From Nanoarchaeota archaeon SCGC AAA011-G17 (GTDB lineage Archaea > Nanobdellota > Nanobdellia > SCGC-AAA011-G17), in NCBI GenBank assembly GCA_000402515.1, contig AQRL01000030.1:1-42021 (forward strand): a stretch of 42,021 nucleotides of DNA, in the 5' to 3' direction. A program made the translations under genes and the position numbers. The notes under the pieces were generated by a model. That model saw only the letters and a program-made list of their open reading frames with translations, was not told the DNA's origin and ran no database searches. Position 1 is the stretch's first letter; each line of letters starts with the position of its first letter. Positions 1 to 7,652 of this stretch are shown one piece after another.

Positions 1-95
1 GAGATATCTATTTGATTAACATCTGCTGAGCCGTATTCCATTATTAACAAACTTAATTCTTCTTCCAGGCTTTCATTCGGCTTTTCTATAACTCC
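1..95 (-). repeat. Left copy of a 95-bp perfect inverted repeat (within the ABC1 gene)
   Basis: The reverse complement of 1-95 is identical to 6770-6864. The match stops at 96/6769 (G against T), where the kinase gene gives way to gatA on the other side. The repeat may extend left of the window. It is ABC1 coding sequence, not a transposon end. Confidence 0.95.
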
Positions 96-1130
96 CAATG
101 CTCTTAATCCGTATACAACTTTTTTCATATCTTTTCTTGTTAAGGCAATAAATATATTTGTTAATTTGCGCTTTAGTTCATCGTCTAATCTTCCAACTAT
201 CCCAAAATCCAGCAAGGCAATTTTATTTTTTGGTAGAATGAAGACATTTGCAGGATGAGGGTCTGCATGAAAGAATCCATGCTCAATAACCTGATACATA
301 AAACAGTTTGCCAGATTAGTTGCTATCTCTTTTTTTGAATAATTTCTTTTTTCTAACTCTTTTTCATTGTCTATTTTTATGCCGTCAATATAGGACATTG
401 TAAGAACTCTTTTTCCTGTGTAATCCCAATATACTCTTGGGGTTACAACTGTTTTTGAGTCCTTGAACATTTCATAGAACTTCTGGATGCTCCTGCCTTC
501 TCGGTAATAATCCAGTTCGTTCTTTGTGTATCTCTCAAACTCTTTTATAATTTCCTGAATATTATATTTTTTTAATTCTGGAGAGTATTTTTCTGCCAAG
601 AAAGCCAAGTGTTTTAACAACTGAATGTCCTGCTCTATTGTCTTTTGTATGTTCGGGCGTTGAATCTTTACTGCCACTGTTTCTTTGTTCAATAATTTGG
701 CTTTGTAAACCTGGCCTATTGAAGCAGATGCTATGGGCTCTTCTGAGAACTCTGAGAAAATTTCATCTTTTGATTTCTTTAGTTCTTCTTTCAGAATAGC
801 TAGTGCCTGCTTTGTGCTGAATGGATGCACGCTATCCTGGAGTTTTTTGAATTCTTCACAGTATTCATTTGGAATTAAATCAGGCCTTAAACTTAATAAC
901 TGTCCTAACTTTATGAAGGTTGGGCCGAGCTCTTCCAATGATTTTCTTATTTTTTCTGGAATAGATGATGGGGGATTGGGCTGTCCTCTTACTCTCTCAC
1001 TTACTCTTAAATGCTGATGAAGACGTAACTGATAAACATAGAAACCTAAATCATTCTTAAATAAAACTGAAGCAATATGCTCCAATCTTTTGATATCTTG
1101 ATACGCCTCTTTTATATTCTCTATTAACAT
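1..1130 (-). CDS. ABC1/UbiB-family atypical kinase, N-terminal part (gene split)
   Basis: The minus-strand frame is open from an ATG at 1130 to the window edge, giving 376 codons. It shows the family hallmarks in order: the KLGQ motif of the KxGQ extension (residues 74-77), a SASIGQV loop (135-141), the AVKIQRP lysine (K155), the NELD acidic motif, the catalytic-loop HADPHPAN (288-295) and DFG (308-310). UbiB/ADCK kinases act at membranes on isoprenoid-lipid metabolism; the archaeal substrate is unknown. The C-terminal part is not beyond a stop here but on the plus strand at 6770-7378. Joining the parts through their 95-bp overlap gives an intact protein of about 547 residues, normal for the family. 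A TATA-like CTTATTTAAA lies about 26 bases before the ATG, and the TrmB gene ends 33 bp upstream on the same strand. Confidence 0.92.
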   Translation of the reverse strand, partial: MLIENIKEAYQDIKRLEHIASVLFKNDLGFYVYQLRLHQHLRVSERVRGQPNPPSSIPEKIRKSLEELGPTFIKLGQLLSLRPDLIPNEYCEEFKKLQDSVHPFSTKQALAILKEELKKSKDEIFSEFSEEPIASASIGQVYKAKLLNKETVAVKIQRPNIQKTIEQDIQLLKHLAFLAEKYSPELKKYNIQEIIKEFERYTKNELDYYREGRSIQKFYEMFKDSKTVVTPRVYWDYTGKRVLTMSYIDGIKIDNEKELEKRNYSKKEIATNLANCFMYQVIEHGFFHADPHPANVFILPKNKIALLDFGIVGRLDDELKRKLTNIFIALTRKDMKKVVYGLRALGVIEKPNESLEEELSLLIMEYGSADVNQIDI

Positions 1131-1163
1131 TATAGTTCTGTAATATTCATTTGTTTAAATAAG

Positions 1164-1889
1164 TTATCCTTTAGCTATCTTCCATAATAATTCGAATTGT
1201 TTTCTATAAGCTTCCGCTACATTTTTATTTCTTATTATTATTAGATAATCTGGGTTTCCCCAAACTATTATCTGAACATTATCTTCGTATATTTGTATTG
1301 GATTTTCATTAAAGAACTTTTTTTGTATCTTTTTGTATCTGGATGTTCCTTTTTGAAAAATTCCCTTTATTCCCTCTTTGATTATAACTTTTTCCTTGAT
1401 ATTATAATGTAATAAATCTCTCTCATATTGGTCAACAATTGACTTATATTTCTTTATAGCAAGATATTCATCTACTGCTGTACATAAAACTATCCCCCCT
1501 TTATTCTTTAATGTATTGATTATGTCTCTTAAAGCAATCCTTATTGTATTCTTTCCTTTATATGTTTCAACAATTAATGGTTGCTTTGAACTCTCATTTA
1601 GTTTATTTAGTTCTGGGAGAATCTGCTTATAATTTTCTGTTCTTTCATTAAGAAATTCCAGAATTAATTTAGGGTCAATTGCTTTGAATAACTTTGTTTT
1701 ACCTTCTGTTACTGAACTAACAAAACCCTTTTCAGATAGTCTTTTTAATGAGTCATATGTTACTTGTCTGTATAGACCTGCTTTCTCTGCTAATTCATAA
1801 GCGGACATTTGTCCATTTGCTAAAAGAGCTAAATATATTTCTGATTCATGCTCTGTAAAACCTATTTCTTTCAAAACATCTTTATTCAT
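1164..1889 (-). CDS. TrmB-family transcriptional regulator
   Basis: This 241-residue protein begins with a TrmB-type winged helix (about 1-75: LKEIGFTEHESEIYLALL, then recognition-helix text AGLYRQVTYDSLKRL). A short helical linker and an alpha/beta effector domain (about 105-241) follow, ending in the usual YRKQFELLWK tail. TrmB proteins are archaeal regulators often tied to sugar or lipid metabolism; no ligand can be read here. It probably controls itself: a palindrome lies 5 bases upstream of the ATG, between it and a TATA-like TTATATAAA (about 1914-1922). It may also control the ABC1 gene 33 bp downstream. Two further TrmB paralogues occur in the window. Confidence 0.9.
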   Translation of the reverse strand: MNKDVLKEIGFTEHESEIYLALLANGQMSAYELAEKAGLYRQVTYDSLKRLSEKGFVSSVTEGKTKLFKAIDPKLILEFLNERTENYKQILPELNKLNESSKQPLIVETYKGKNTIRIALRDIINTLKNKGGIVLCTAVDEYLAIKKYKSIVDQYERDLLHYNIKEKVIIKEGIKGIFQKGTSRYKKIQKKFFNENPIQIYEDNVQIIVWGNPDYLIIIRNKNVAEAYRKQFELLWKIAKG

Positions 1890-1893
1890 ATTA

Positions 1894-1907
1894 GTATGAT
1901 TTCATAC
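1894..1907. promoter_or_regulatory. Palindromic operator candidate for the TrmB gene
   Basis: GTATGATTTCATAC has perfect 6-base arms with a 2-base spacer. It sits between the minus-strand TATA box and the TrmB start codon, where bound protein would block a leaderless transcript. The role is inferred. Confidence 0.55.
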
Positions 1908-1984
1908 GAATTAAATTTATATAACCTTTTCTACTCACTAATAAGTAATTAATATTCATAAGAAATATTAAGGAGGTAAAAGAA

Positions 1985-2335
1985 ATGACAGATATATATG
2001 ATGAAGAAAATCGATATAAATTCGATAGAGAGGTATATAGAGAAGACTCTTCTAAACATCTTCAAGAATTAGCGGGGAGATGTTCGTTAAGAAGAAAATT
2101 AATGAATCACAACAAAACAACAGGAGCTATAATGGCTATTCTGGGCTTTGGTGGTGCTCCATTTGTATATCAAATGTGGGAAGCAGAACAAGCAGGAGCA
2201 GGAGTTCCTTTTGCGATAATGGTTGGTTTAGTAGGACTTGTAGGATCTTATATCACATATGACTCAACAAAAACTGTACGAGAGTTGCGAAGGCGGGAAG
2301 AACTATCATTAAAGAAAGCAAGTGAACTTGAATAA
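1985..2335 (+). CDS. Small membrane protein of unknown function
   Basis: 116 residues. The first 40 or so are charged. Two hydrophobic segments follow (about 46-62 and 73-93; the second is rich in Gly and Val), then a highly charged tail (RELRRREELSLKKASELE). The predicted topology is a two-span hairpin with both ends on the same side. The start is supported by a full Shine-Dalgarno sequence, AGGAGGT at 1971-1977, 7 bases before the ATG; many genes here have none, so this one is probably well translated. It diverges from the TrmB gene and may share its control region. No family recognised. Confidence 0.7.
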   Translation: MTDIYDEENRYKFDREVYREDSSKHLQELAGRCSLRRKLMNHNKTTGAIMAILGFGGAPFVYQMWEAEQAGAGVPFAIMVGLVGLVGSYITYDSTKTVRELRRREELSLKKASELE

Positions 2336-2447
2336 AGGGTATAATTTCTAGAGTTAATAGGATTATATGCGCTGACTCTTATAAATTAGTAAATAATTTT
2401 TTCTTTTTTTTTGAATAGTAAGTTTTATTAACTATTAAAGTTTTTTA

Positions 2448-3083
2448 ATGAATATGATTGACCCTAATGATTTTGAGAGTTTAAAGCAGGAGTTAGAGGA
2501 TTATGACAAGGCAAGAGATCATGTAATTTCCAAGTCAAATGAGATTGTCAAGCTAAGCAAGGTTATAATTTATTCTGTGCAGAGAGAGGAATTGAATTTG
2601 AACAGAGAAATTACTGAAATGAGAAAGAAAATTATTGAGTTAAGAGAGATTAAGGGTGATTTGAGACAGGAGGGCTCTTATAAGGTTGCTATACAGGAGT
2701 ATGTTGAGGCACTGACTTTTTATGAGATTATTAAGAATGGGAAACTGCCAACAAGAATACAATTGAAGGTTAATGCAGAGGACTATCTAATGGGTCTTTG
2801 TGACTTGACTGGCGAATTATTAAGAAAGGCAATGAATTATGCCATTTACAAGAGATATACTGATGTCTTTAGAATAAAAGAACTGGTCAGCGATATTTAT
2901 TATTATTTTTTAAGATTAAATTTAAGGAATTCTGAGCTAAGAAAGAAGAGCGACGGTATTAAATACAATTTAAGGAAAATAGAGGATGTTGTTTTTGAGC
3001 TGAAATTAAGAGAGATCCCATTAGACAGGAAAAGAGAAGAAGATACAAGCAAAAGAGTAAGAAAGAAACCAACTGAAAATTAG
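2448..3083 (+). CDS. Translin-family protein
   Basis: 211 residues, nearly all helical. The N-terminal half is coiled coil. The translin core follows: an acidic QEYVEA segment, then YLMGLCDLTGELLRKAM, then a C-terminal stretch with ELRKKSDGIKYNLRKIEDVVFELKLR (shown here in part), the usual translin order. Translin/TRAX proteins form barrel-shaped oligomers that bind and cut short RNA (C3PO), and archaeal members are known. The acidic residues near EYVEA resemble the catalytic Glu pair of TRAX-type subunits, so nuclease activity is possible but unproven. The tail is basic. The gene looks monocistronic, with a T-rich stretch upstream at 2398-2412 that could end the preceding transcript. Confidence 0.85.
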   Translation: MNMIDPNDFESLKQELEDYDKARDHVISKSNEIVKLSKVIIYSVQREELNLNREITEMRKKIIELREIKGDLRQEGSYKVAIQEYVEALTFYEIIKNGKLPTRIQLKVNAEDYLMGLCDLTGELLRKAMNYAIYKRYTDVFRIKELVSDIYYYFLRLNLRNSELRKKSDGIKYNLRKIEDVVFELKLREIPLDRKREEDTSKRVRKKPTEN

Positions 3084-3141
3084 AAAATCTTAAAAGTACA
3101 TTACAGAAATCTTTATATATTATTAATACTTACTAATATGT

Positions 3142-3282
3142 ATGAGTAAACAAAAATATAAGAGAGTGACTATAACTTTACCTAATGAACTTCTTGAAGA
3201 GTATCAAAAGTATTGTGAAAAAGAAGGTATGAATTTAAGTAGTAGAATAGCTGTTTTACTTAAGAGAGATTTAGAAAAATGA
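3142..3282 (+). CDS. Small ribbon-helix-helix DNA-binding protein
   Basis: A 46-residue protein beginning MSKQKYKRVTITLPNELLEE and ending RIAVLLKRDLEK. It fits the RHH/CopG pattern: a basic strand (RVTITLP), helix A, a turn at G29 and helix B. Such proteins bind operators as dimers and often regulate their own operon. A TATA box, TTTATATA (3112-3119), lies 23-30 bases upstream, so the mRNA is probably leaderless. The stop overlaps the next start as ATGA (3279-3282), which indicates translational coupling to the LAGLIDADG gene and, through it, aspS. Confidence 0.8.
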   Translation: MSKQKYKRVTITLPNELLEEYQKYCEKEGMNLSSRIAVLLKRDLEK

Positions 3283-4445
3283 ATGAAAAGAAATTTAGAA
3301 CATTTCATCTTACAGATCTTCCAAAAAAAGAAATTTATATAATACTAAATGAACCCTTCAGACATAAATTTTTTAAAAGATTATACAATTTAATCGGAGG
3401 TTCTACTATCTTAGGAAATAAATTATCTGTAATTAATGAAACGATAAGAAGGTGGAAGGTGGGGGAGAGAGCAATACCTAATTGGGCTTTATTAAGTTTA
3501 AATGATTTGTTAGAAGATAATAAATTTTCTATAGAAGAAATTGAAAATAATATTACCTCTTATAGGGGAGAATCGTCTAATAAGCCAATCACAAAAATAA
3601 ATTTGCCTATTGTAGAGGATGAAAGATTGGTTAGAATAGTAACACATTTATTATGTGATGGTTATGACGGAGGCAAAAGACACCTTCCTACATATAATAA
3701 TACTGAGAAAATACTAATTAAACATTTTATAGAGGATTTATCTGTATTTGGAAGTGTACCAATAAAACTAATAGAATATGTGCAACCAAAAGGAAAGAAA
3801 TTACTTTATAGAGTAGAGTTTCCTAGGATATTTGCTCATATTCTAAGACATATCTATAAAATAAAATTTCATGGTAATGATGGAAGGCTACCTTCCTACT
3901 TTTTTGATTTATCTTCTGATTTAGCATTCCAAGTTATGAAATCGGCCTTTGATGACGAAGGTTATGTAAGAGAAAGTAGGGTTGGTATGGCTTTATCAAA
4001 TTTTAACTTATTAAATGATTTTAAAAAATTGATGGAGATTAATTTAAAAGAATCTGGAAATTGTATATCAAAAATAAATCGTAGTCATTCTACTTATTCT
4101 TTAGACAATTATTCTAGGAGACCTCAGTATTATTTTGAAATAAATAGAAAAGCTTTAGAATGGTATAGTAAATATATATGTTTTGAACATCCACGGAGGA
4201 AAATATTGCTTGATATAATAATCAAGAGAGGTGCCAGATTAGGAAATAAACATAGCAAAGGCATAACTAAAATGAAAATACTTGATTTGCTTTCTAAAAA
4301 CCCCGCTAGCTCTATTGATCTTGCTTTGAGGTTAGAAATCAAACCAAAAAATATAAGATATCATTTAGAAAACCTTAAAAAAGAGGATAAAATAGATATT
4401 TCTCATAAGGGATGGAGCGATACCATTATTTGGAAAATAAAATGA
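3279..4445 (+). CDS. Stand-alone LAGLIDADG-domain protein with flanking HTH domains
   Basis: 388 residues. An N-terminal HTH-like region (about 35-75, around NETIRRWKVGERAIPNW) is followed by a two-motif LAGLIDADG core: VTHLLCDGYDGG (about 125-136) and MKSAFDDEGYV (about 222-232). Both motifs keep the acidic residue that binds metal in homing endonucleases. The C-terminus is a winged helix (about 325-388). There is no host intron or intein, and the gene sits inside an operon, so a WhiA-like regulator with a repurposed nuclease fold is as likely as a mobile endonuclease. It overlaps the RHH gene upstream and aspS downstream by ATGA. Confidence 0.82.
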   Translation: MNEKKFRTFHLTDLPKKEIYIILNEPFRHKFFKRLYNLIGGSTILGNKLSVINETIRRWKVGERAIPNWALLSLNDLLEDNKFSIEEIENNITSYRGESSNKPITKINLPIVEDERLVRIVTHLLCDGYDGGKRHLPTYNNTEKILIKHFIEDLSVFGSVPIKLIEYVQPKGKKLLYRVEFPRIFAHILRHIYKIKFHGNDGRLPSYFFDLSSDLAFQVMKSAFDDEGYVRESRVGMALSNFNLLNDFKKLMEINLKESGNCISKINRSHSTYSLDNYSRRPQYYFEINRKALEWYSKYICFEHPRRKILLDIIIKRGARLGNKHSKGITKMKILDLLSKNPASSIDLALRLEIKPKNIRYHLENLKKEDKIDISHKGWSDTIIWKIK

Positions 4446-6220
4446 ATCTAAAAACATCATTACGTACTCATACTTGTGGAGAATTAGGAAAAAAGGATGT
4501 TAATAAGAAGATCAAACTTTGTGGTTGGTTATCCAGTAGACGTGATCATGGGGGGGTTATATTTATTGATTTGAGAGATAGATATGGTCTGACACAAATT
4601 GTTTTTGACCCCAGATTTTCTAAAAATTGCCATAAGGAAGCTGATAGTTTGAGGAGAGAGGATTGTATAAAAGTTCATGGTCTTGTAAAAAATAGAAAGA
4701 AAGATATGGAGAATAAAAAACTAAAAACAGGCGAGATTGAGGTTTTTATAAGTGAGTTAGAGGTTTTGAATAAAAGCAAGGTTCCTCCTATTGAAATTGA
4801 TGACAGACTGGTTGCTTCTGAAGATACTAGGCTAAAGTATAGATATTTAGATTTAAGAAGACCTGTAATGCAGCACAATTTAATAATGAGAGCAAGAGCT
4901 GCTAAGAATGTTAGGGATTTTCTGACTAAAGAAGATTTTATTGAAATTGAAACTCCTTTTTTTGTTAAAGCTACTCCTGAAGGCGCCAGAGATTTTATTG
5001 TCCCTTCGAGGGTTAATCCTGGAAAATTTTATGCCTTACCACAGAGTCCACAACTATACAAACAAATATTGATGGTTGCAGGATTTGACAGGTATTTTCA
5101 ATTGGCTAGATGTATGAGGGATGAAGACTTAAGGTCAGACAGGCAACCAGAATTTACACAGATAGATTTGGAAATGAGTTTTGTTGATCAGGATGATATT
5201 TTTAAAATTTGTGAAGGAGTGGCTAATTCTGCTGTTAAAGAACTAACAGGAAAAGAAACAAAATTACCCTTCAATAGAATAACTTACAAAGAAGCGATTG
5301 ATAAATATGGAGTTGATAAACCTGATTTGAGATTTGGTCTTGAGCTAAAAGATGTAACTAAGATTGTTGAAAACTCTGATTTCTCTGTTTTTAAAAATGT
5401 AATTAAAGATAAAGGGATTGTAAAGTGCCTTCCTGTTGATTATAATTTTGGCAGGAATGAATTAGATAATCTTATTGATTTTTGTGTTAAAGAGGGAGCT
5501 AAAGGAATGGCTTGGCTGAGAATTAAAGACCAGAAAGTAGAAGGGAATATTGCTAAGTTTTTTGATGATAAAGTACAAAAAGAATTAATAAAAGAAAGTG
5601 AAATTAAGCAGGGGTATTTATTTTTTATAGCAGATAATGAAAAAACAACTAATAGAATTTTGTCTTTACTAAGAAATAAGCTTGGGAAGGATTTAAAACT
5701 CTGTAAAGAGGGTGAATTTGCTTTCTGCTGGGTTGTTGATTTCCCATTATTTGAGTGGAATGATGAGGAGCAAAAGTGGGATCCTGCACACCATATGTTT
5801 ACAATGCCTAAAGAAGAATTTTGGGATGTGATAGAGAAACATCCTGAAAAGGTTATTGCTAAATGTTATGATCTTGTTTTAAATGGTGTTGAGCTTGGAA
5901 GCGGAAGTATAAGGATTCATAGAAAGGATATTCAAGAAAAGGTAATGAATGTTGTTGGTTTCTCTAAAAAAGAAGCAGAAAAAAGATTTGGTTTTTTGAA
6001 TAATGCTTTTGAGTATGGTGCACCGGTGCACGGCGGATTTGCATTTGGCTTTGATAGGTTGGTTACTATATTATTGGGATTAGAGGATATAAGAGAAATA
6101 ATTGCTTTCCCTAAAAATAAGGCTGCCCAATCTCCAATGGATGGGAGTCCTTCAGAAGTTGATGAGAAACAGCTTAAAGAGCTAAATATTAAATTAGATA
6201 TTCTAAAGAAGAAACAATAA
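4442..6220 (+). CDS. aspS: Aspartyl-tRNA synthetase, bacterial type, predicted non-discriminating
   Basis: Charges tRNA with aspartate. The start is taken at the ATG at 4442 because it overlaps the upstream stop (ATGA) and gives the family N-terminus; an in-frame ATG 30 bases earlier lies inside the preceding gene. At 592 residues it has the bacterial layout: an anticodon-binding OB fold, class II motif 2 text (RCMRDEDLRSDRQPEFTQID), the GAD insertion domain (about 280-415) and motif 3 (FGFDRL). Archaeal AspRS is about 430 residues without GAD, so transfer from bacteria is likely. The anticodon-binding loop reads RRDHGG (His36) where E. coli has RRDLG. A His there is linked to non-discriminating enzymes that also make Asp-tRNA(Asn). 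This fits gatC and gatA directly downstream. Confidence 0.95.
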   Translation: MNLKTSLRTHTCGELGKKDVNKKIKLCGWLSSRRDHGGVIFIDLRDRYGLTQIVFDPRFSKNCHKEADSLRREDCIKVHGLVKNRKKDMENKKLKTGEIEVFISELEVLNKSKVPPIEIDDRLVASEDTRLKYRYLDLRRPVMQHNLIMRARAAKNVRDFLTKEDFIEIETPFFVKATPEGARDFIVPSRVNPGKFYALPQSPQLYKQILMVAGFDRYFQLARCMRDEDLRSDRQPEFTQIDLEMSFVDQDDIFKICEGVANSAVKELTGKETKLPFNRITYKEAIDKYGVDKPDLRFGLELKDVTKIVENSDFSVFKNVIKDKGIVKCLPVDYNFGRNELDNLIDFCVKEGAKGMAWLRIKDQKVEGNIAKFFDDKVQKELIKESEIKQGYLFFIADNEKTTNRILSLLRNKLGKDLKLCKEGEFAFCWVVDFPLFEWNDEEQKWDPAHHMFTMPKEEFWDVIEKHPEKVIAKCYDLVLNGVELGSGSIRIHRKDIQEKVMNVVGFSKKEAEKRFGFLNNAFEYGAPVHGGFAFGFDRLVTILLGLEDIREIIAFPKNKAAQSPMDGSPSEVDEKQLKELNIKLDILKKKQ

Positions 6221-6261
6221 CAATATAAAAATATATAAACCTTTGGTCTATTTGTTAGTAT

Positions 6262-6546
6262 ATGGAAATAAACGATAAACTAATAGAAAATATAGCTAAA
6301 ATTTCAAGATTGAATTTAACAAAATCAGAAATAAAAGAGTTCCTGCCACAATTAAAAGAAGTACTAAATAATTTTTCTAAATTAAATGAACTTAATGTTG
6401 AAAAAGTTAAGCCTAGTTTTCAGCCTGTTATTGTAAAAAATGTTTTGAGGGAGGATACAGTTGGCAAATGTCTTACGCAGGAAGAGGCATTAAAGAACTC
6501 TAAACATAAAAAGAATGGATATTTTGTCGGACCAAGGGCAATATGA
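6262..6546 (+). CDS. gatC: Asp/Glu-tRNA amidotransferase subunit C
   Basis: 94 residues matching GatC: an N-terminal two-helix region (LIENIAKISRLNLTKSEI), the central LKEVLNNFSKLNELNV, a P-rich segment (VKPSF) with LREDTV, and the terminal GYFVGPRAI, where GatC usually ends in a FxVPR-like motif. GatC clasps GatA and GatB in the complex that amidates misacylated Asp-tRNA(Asn) or Glu-tRNA(Gln). A TATA box (AAATATATAAACC, about 6228-6239) sits 23-34 bases before the ATG, so it has its own promoter despite lying 41 bp after aspS. Its stop overlaps the gatA start (ATGA). Confidence 0.93.
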   Translation: MEINDKLIENIAKISRLNLTKSEIKEFLPQLKEVLNNFSKLNELNVEKVKPSFQPVIVKNVLREDTVGKCLTQEEALKNSKHKKNGYFVGPRAI

Positions 6547-6779
6547 ATGTTGACATTTATTTAAACAAAGTAAAAAAAGGAGAGATTTCTATTGTGGATT
6601 ATATTAAATCAGTAATAAAAGAAGCCAGAGTTTTGAATAAAGAATATAAGTTTTTTAATTTTATTTCTGAAAGTGCTATAGAAAGAGCAGAAGAATTAGA
6701 AAAAAACCCAAAAGGGAAATTAGCTGGCTTACCAATATCTGTCAAAGATTGTATATGTGTTAAGAACATGGAGTTATAG
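6543..6779 (+). pseudogene. gatA: GatA amidase subunit, truncated at a rearrangement junction
   Basis: Residues 1-76 are a good GatA N-terminus, ending in LPISVKDCICVKNME, which contains the catalytic Lys (K68 in SVKD) of the Ser-cis-Ser-Lys triad. The sequence then leaves the family at 6770, where ABC1 kinase DNA begins, and reads a stop after two chance codons. The Gly-Ser-Ser amidase core and about 380 residues are missing, so this copy cannot be active. The break looks recent: there is no decay in the remaining part. It belongs with the inverted repeat described separately; an intact gatA may exist outside this window or in the true genome arrangement. Confidence 0.93.
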
Positions 6780-6864
6780 AAAAGCCGAATGAAAGCCTGG
6801 AAGAAGAATTAAGTTTGTTAATAATGGAATACGGCTCAGCAGATGTTAATCAAATAGATATCTC
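6770..6864 (+). repeat. Right copy of the 95-bp inverted repeat
   Basis: Identical to the reverse complement of 1-95. It marks the junction between gatA (to 6769) and the ABC1 C-terminal part. The bases at the break (TGGAG on the gatA side, GGGAG on the kinase side) leave a few bases of microhomology. Confidence 0.95.
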
Positions 6865-7378
6865 CTCTTTATTCAGGGATTTCTTGAATATCGCCTTGAG
6901 ATACAACATGAAGCTTCCAGTCAATTTTGTATTGCTGACAAAAGCAATAATCACCTGCGAGAGTGTTGGAAGAACTCTATATCCTGAATTTAACATGGCT
7001 GATTACTCCAAAGACTATGTAGAAAAATTAATAGCAAGGAAATATTCATTAGAAAATATAACAAAGCAGGTAAAGAATAACTTAACAGAATTCTCAGATG
7101 TAATAACTAATCTTCCATCTAATATAAATAAGACAATAAATAAATTACAAAGTGGAGAAATAAAGCTTGATATAGAAGATGCAGATGTAAAAGAATTAAG
7201 CGCAAATATAAGCCACAGCAGTGATAAAATAGCAATGGGATTAATAATAGCTGCTTTAATAGTGGGCTCAGCGCTGATATTACAGACAGAAAGAATAAAG
7301 TGGGTGGCTGTATTTGGTTTTATAATGGCAACTATTTTAAGTATAATCCTTACAGCATCAATATTAAAAGAGAGGTGA
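6770..7378 (+). pseudogene. ABC1/UbiB-family kinase, C-terminal part (gene split)
   Basis: The frame is open from the junction (GVIEKPNESLEEELSLLIME) through the kinase C-lobe helices to two adjacent transmembrane helices (about the last 60 residues: MGLIIAALIVGSALILQ and WVAVFGFIMATILSIILTA), the usual membrane anchor of UbiB-like proteins. It lacks the nucleotide-binding lobe, which is at 1-1130 on the opposite strand. As drawn it has no proper start; an in-frame TTG at 6815 is unlikely to be used. After removing the shared 95 bp it supplies 171 residues to a complete kinase. A phasin-like gene follows 4 bp downstream. Confidence 0.92.
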
Positions 7379-7382
7379 AAAT

Positions 7383-7652
7383 ATGAAAAAAAATATTAAA
7401 AAATTTGTAAAAACAGGTTTGCTACTAGGAATAGGAGCAGCATATCTAACAAAAGAAAAAGTTGACAAATTCTCAAAAAAAGTTCTAAAAGCTGCAAATC
7501 AGGGAAACATAAATGAGAGAGAAGCAAGAAAAACATTAAACAATTTCCTAAGCAACGCCAAGAAAGAGCACAAGAGAGTTGAGCACATACTAAGAAGCGC
7601 AATAAAAGACGTAGCCAAGCCTTACAGGAAAAAAATTAATAAGAAGAGATGA
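7383..7652 (+). CDS. Small phasin-like helical protein
   Basis: 89 basic residues. An N-terminal hydrophobic patch (TGLLLGIGAAYLTKEKV) is followed by amphipathic helices with heptad spacing (KAANQGNINEREARKTLNNF, then NAKKEHKRVEHIL). The pattern (G-L-L-L-G-x-G, T-K-E-K, then a basic helix pair) resembles the short phasin-like proteins found beside UbiB-family genes in bacteria. It begins 4 bp after the kinase stop, so the two are probably co-transcribed and act at the same membrane. It overlaps the convergent hydrolase gene by 17 bp. Family assignment is by pattern only. Confidence 0.6.
   Translation: MKKNIKKFVKTGLLLGIGAAYLTKEKVDKFSKKVLKAANQGNINEREARKTLNNFLSNAKKEHKRVEHILRSAIKDVAKPYRKKINKKR

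Noticed and set aside
1-95. Transposon terminal inverted repeat
   Set aside because: The repeat is kinase coding sequence, no transposase lies between the copies, and no target-site duplication is visible.
4412-4441. Longer AspRS start at 4412
   Set aside because: It lies inside the LAGLIDADG gene and adds ten residues unlike the family; the ATG at 4442 overlaps the upstream stop in the usual ATGA form.
3279-4445. Intein or intron-encoded homing endonuclease
   Set aside because: No host gene is interrupted around it and no splice motifs are seen; it has its own start in an operon.
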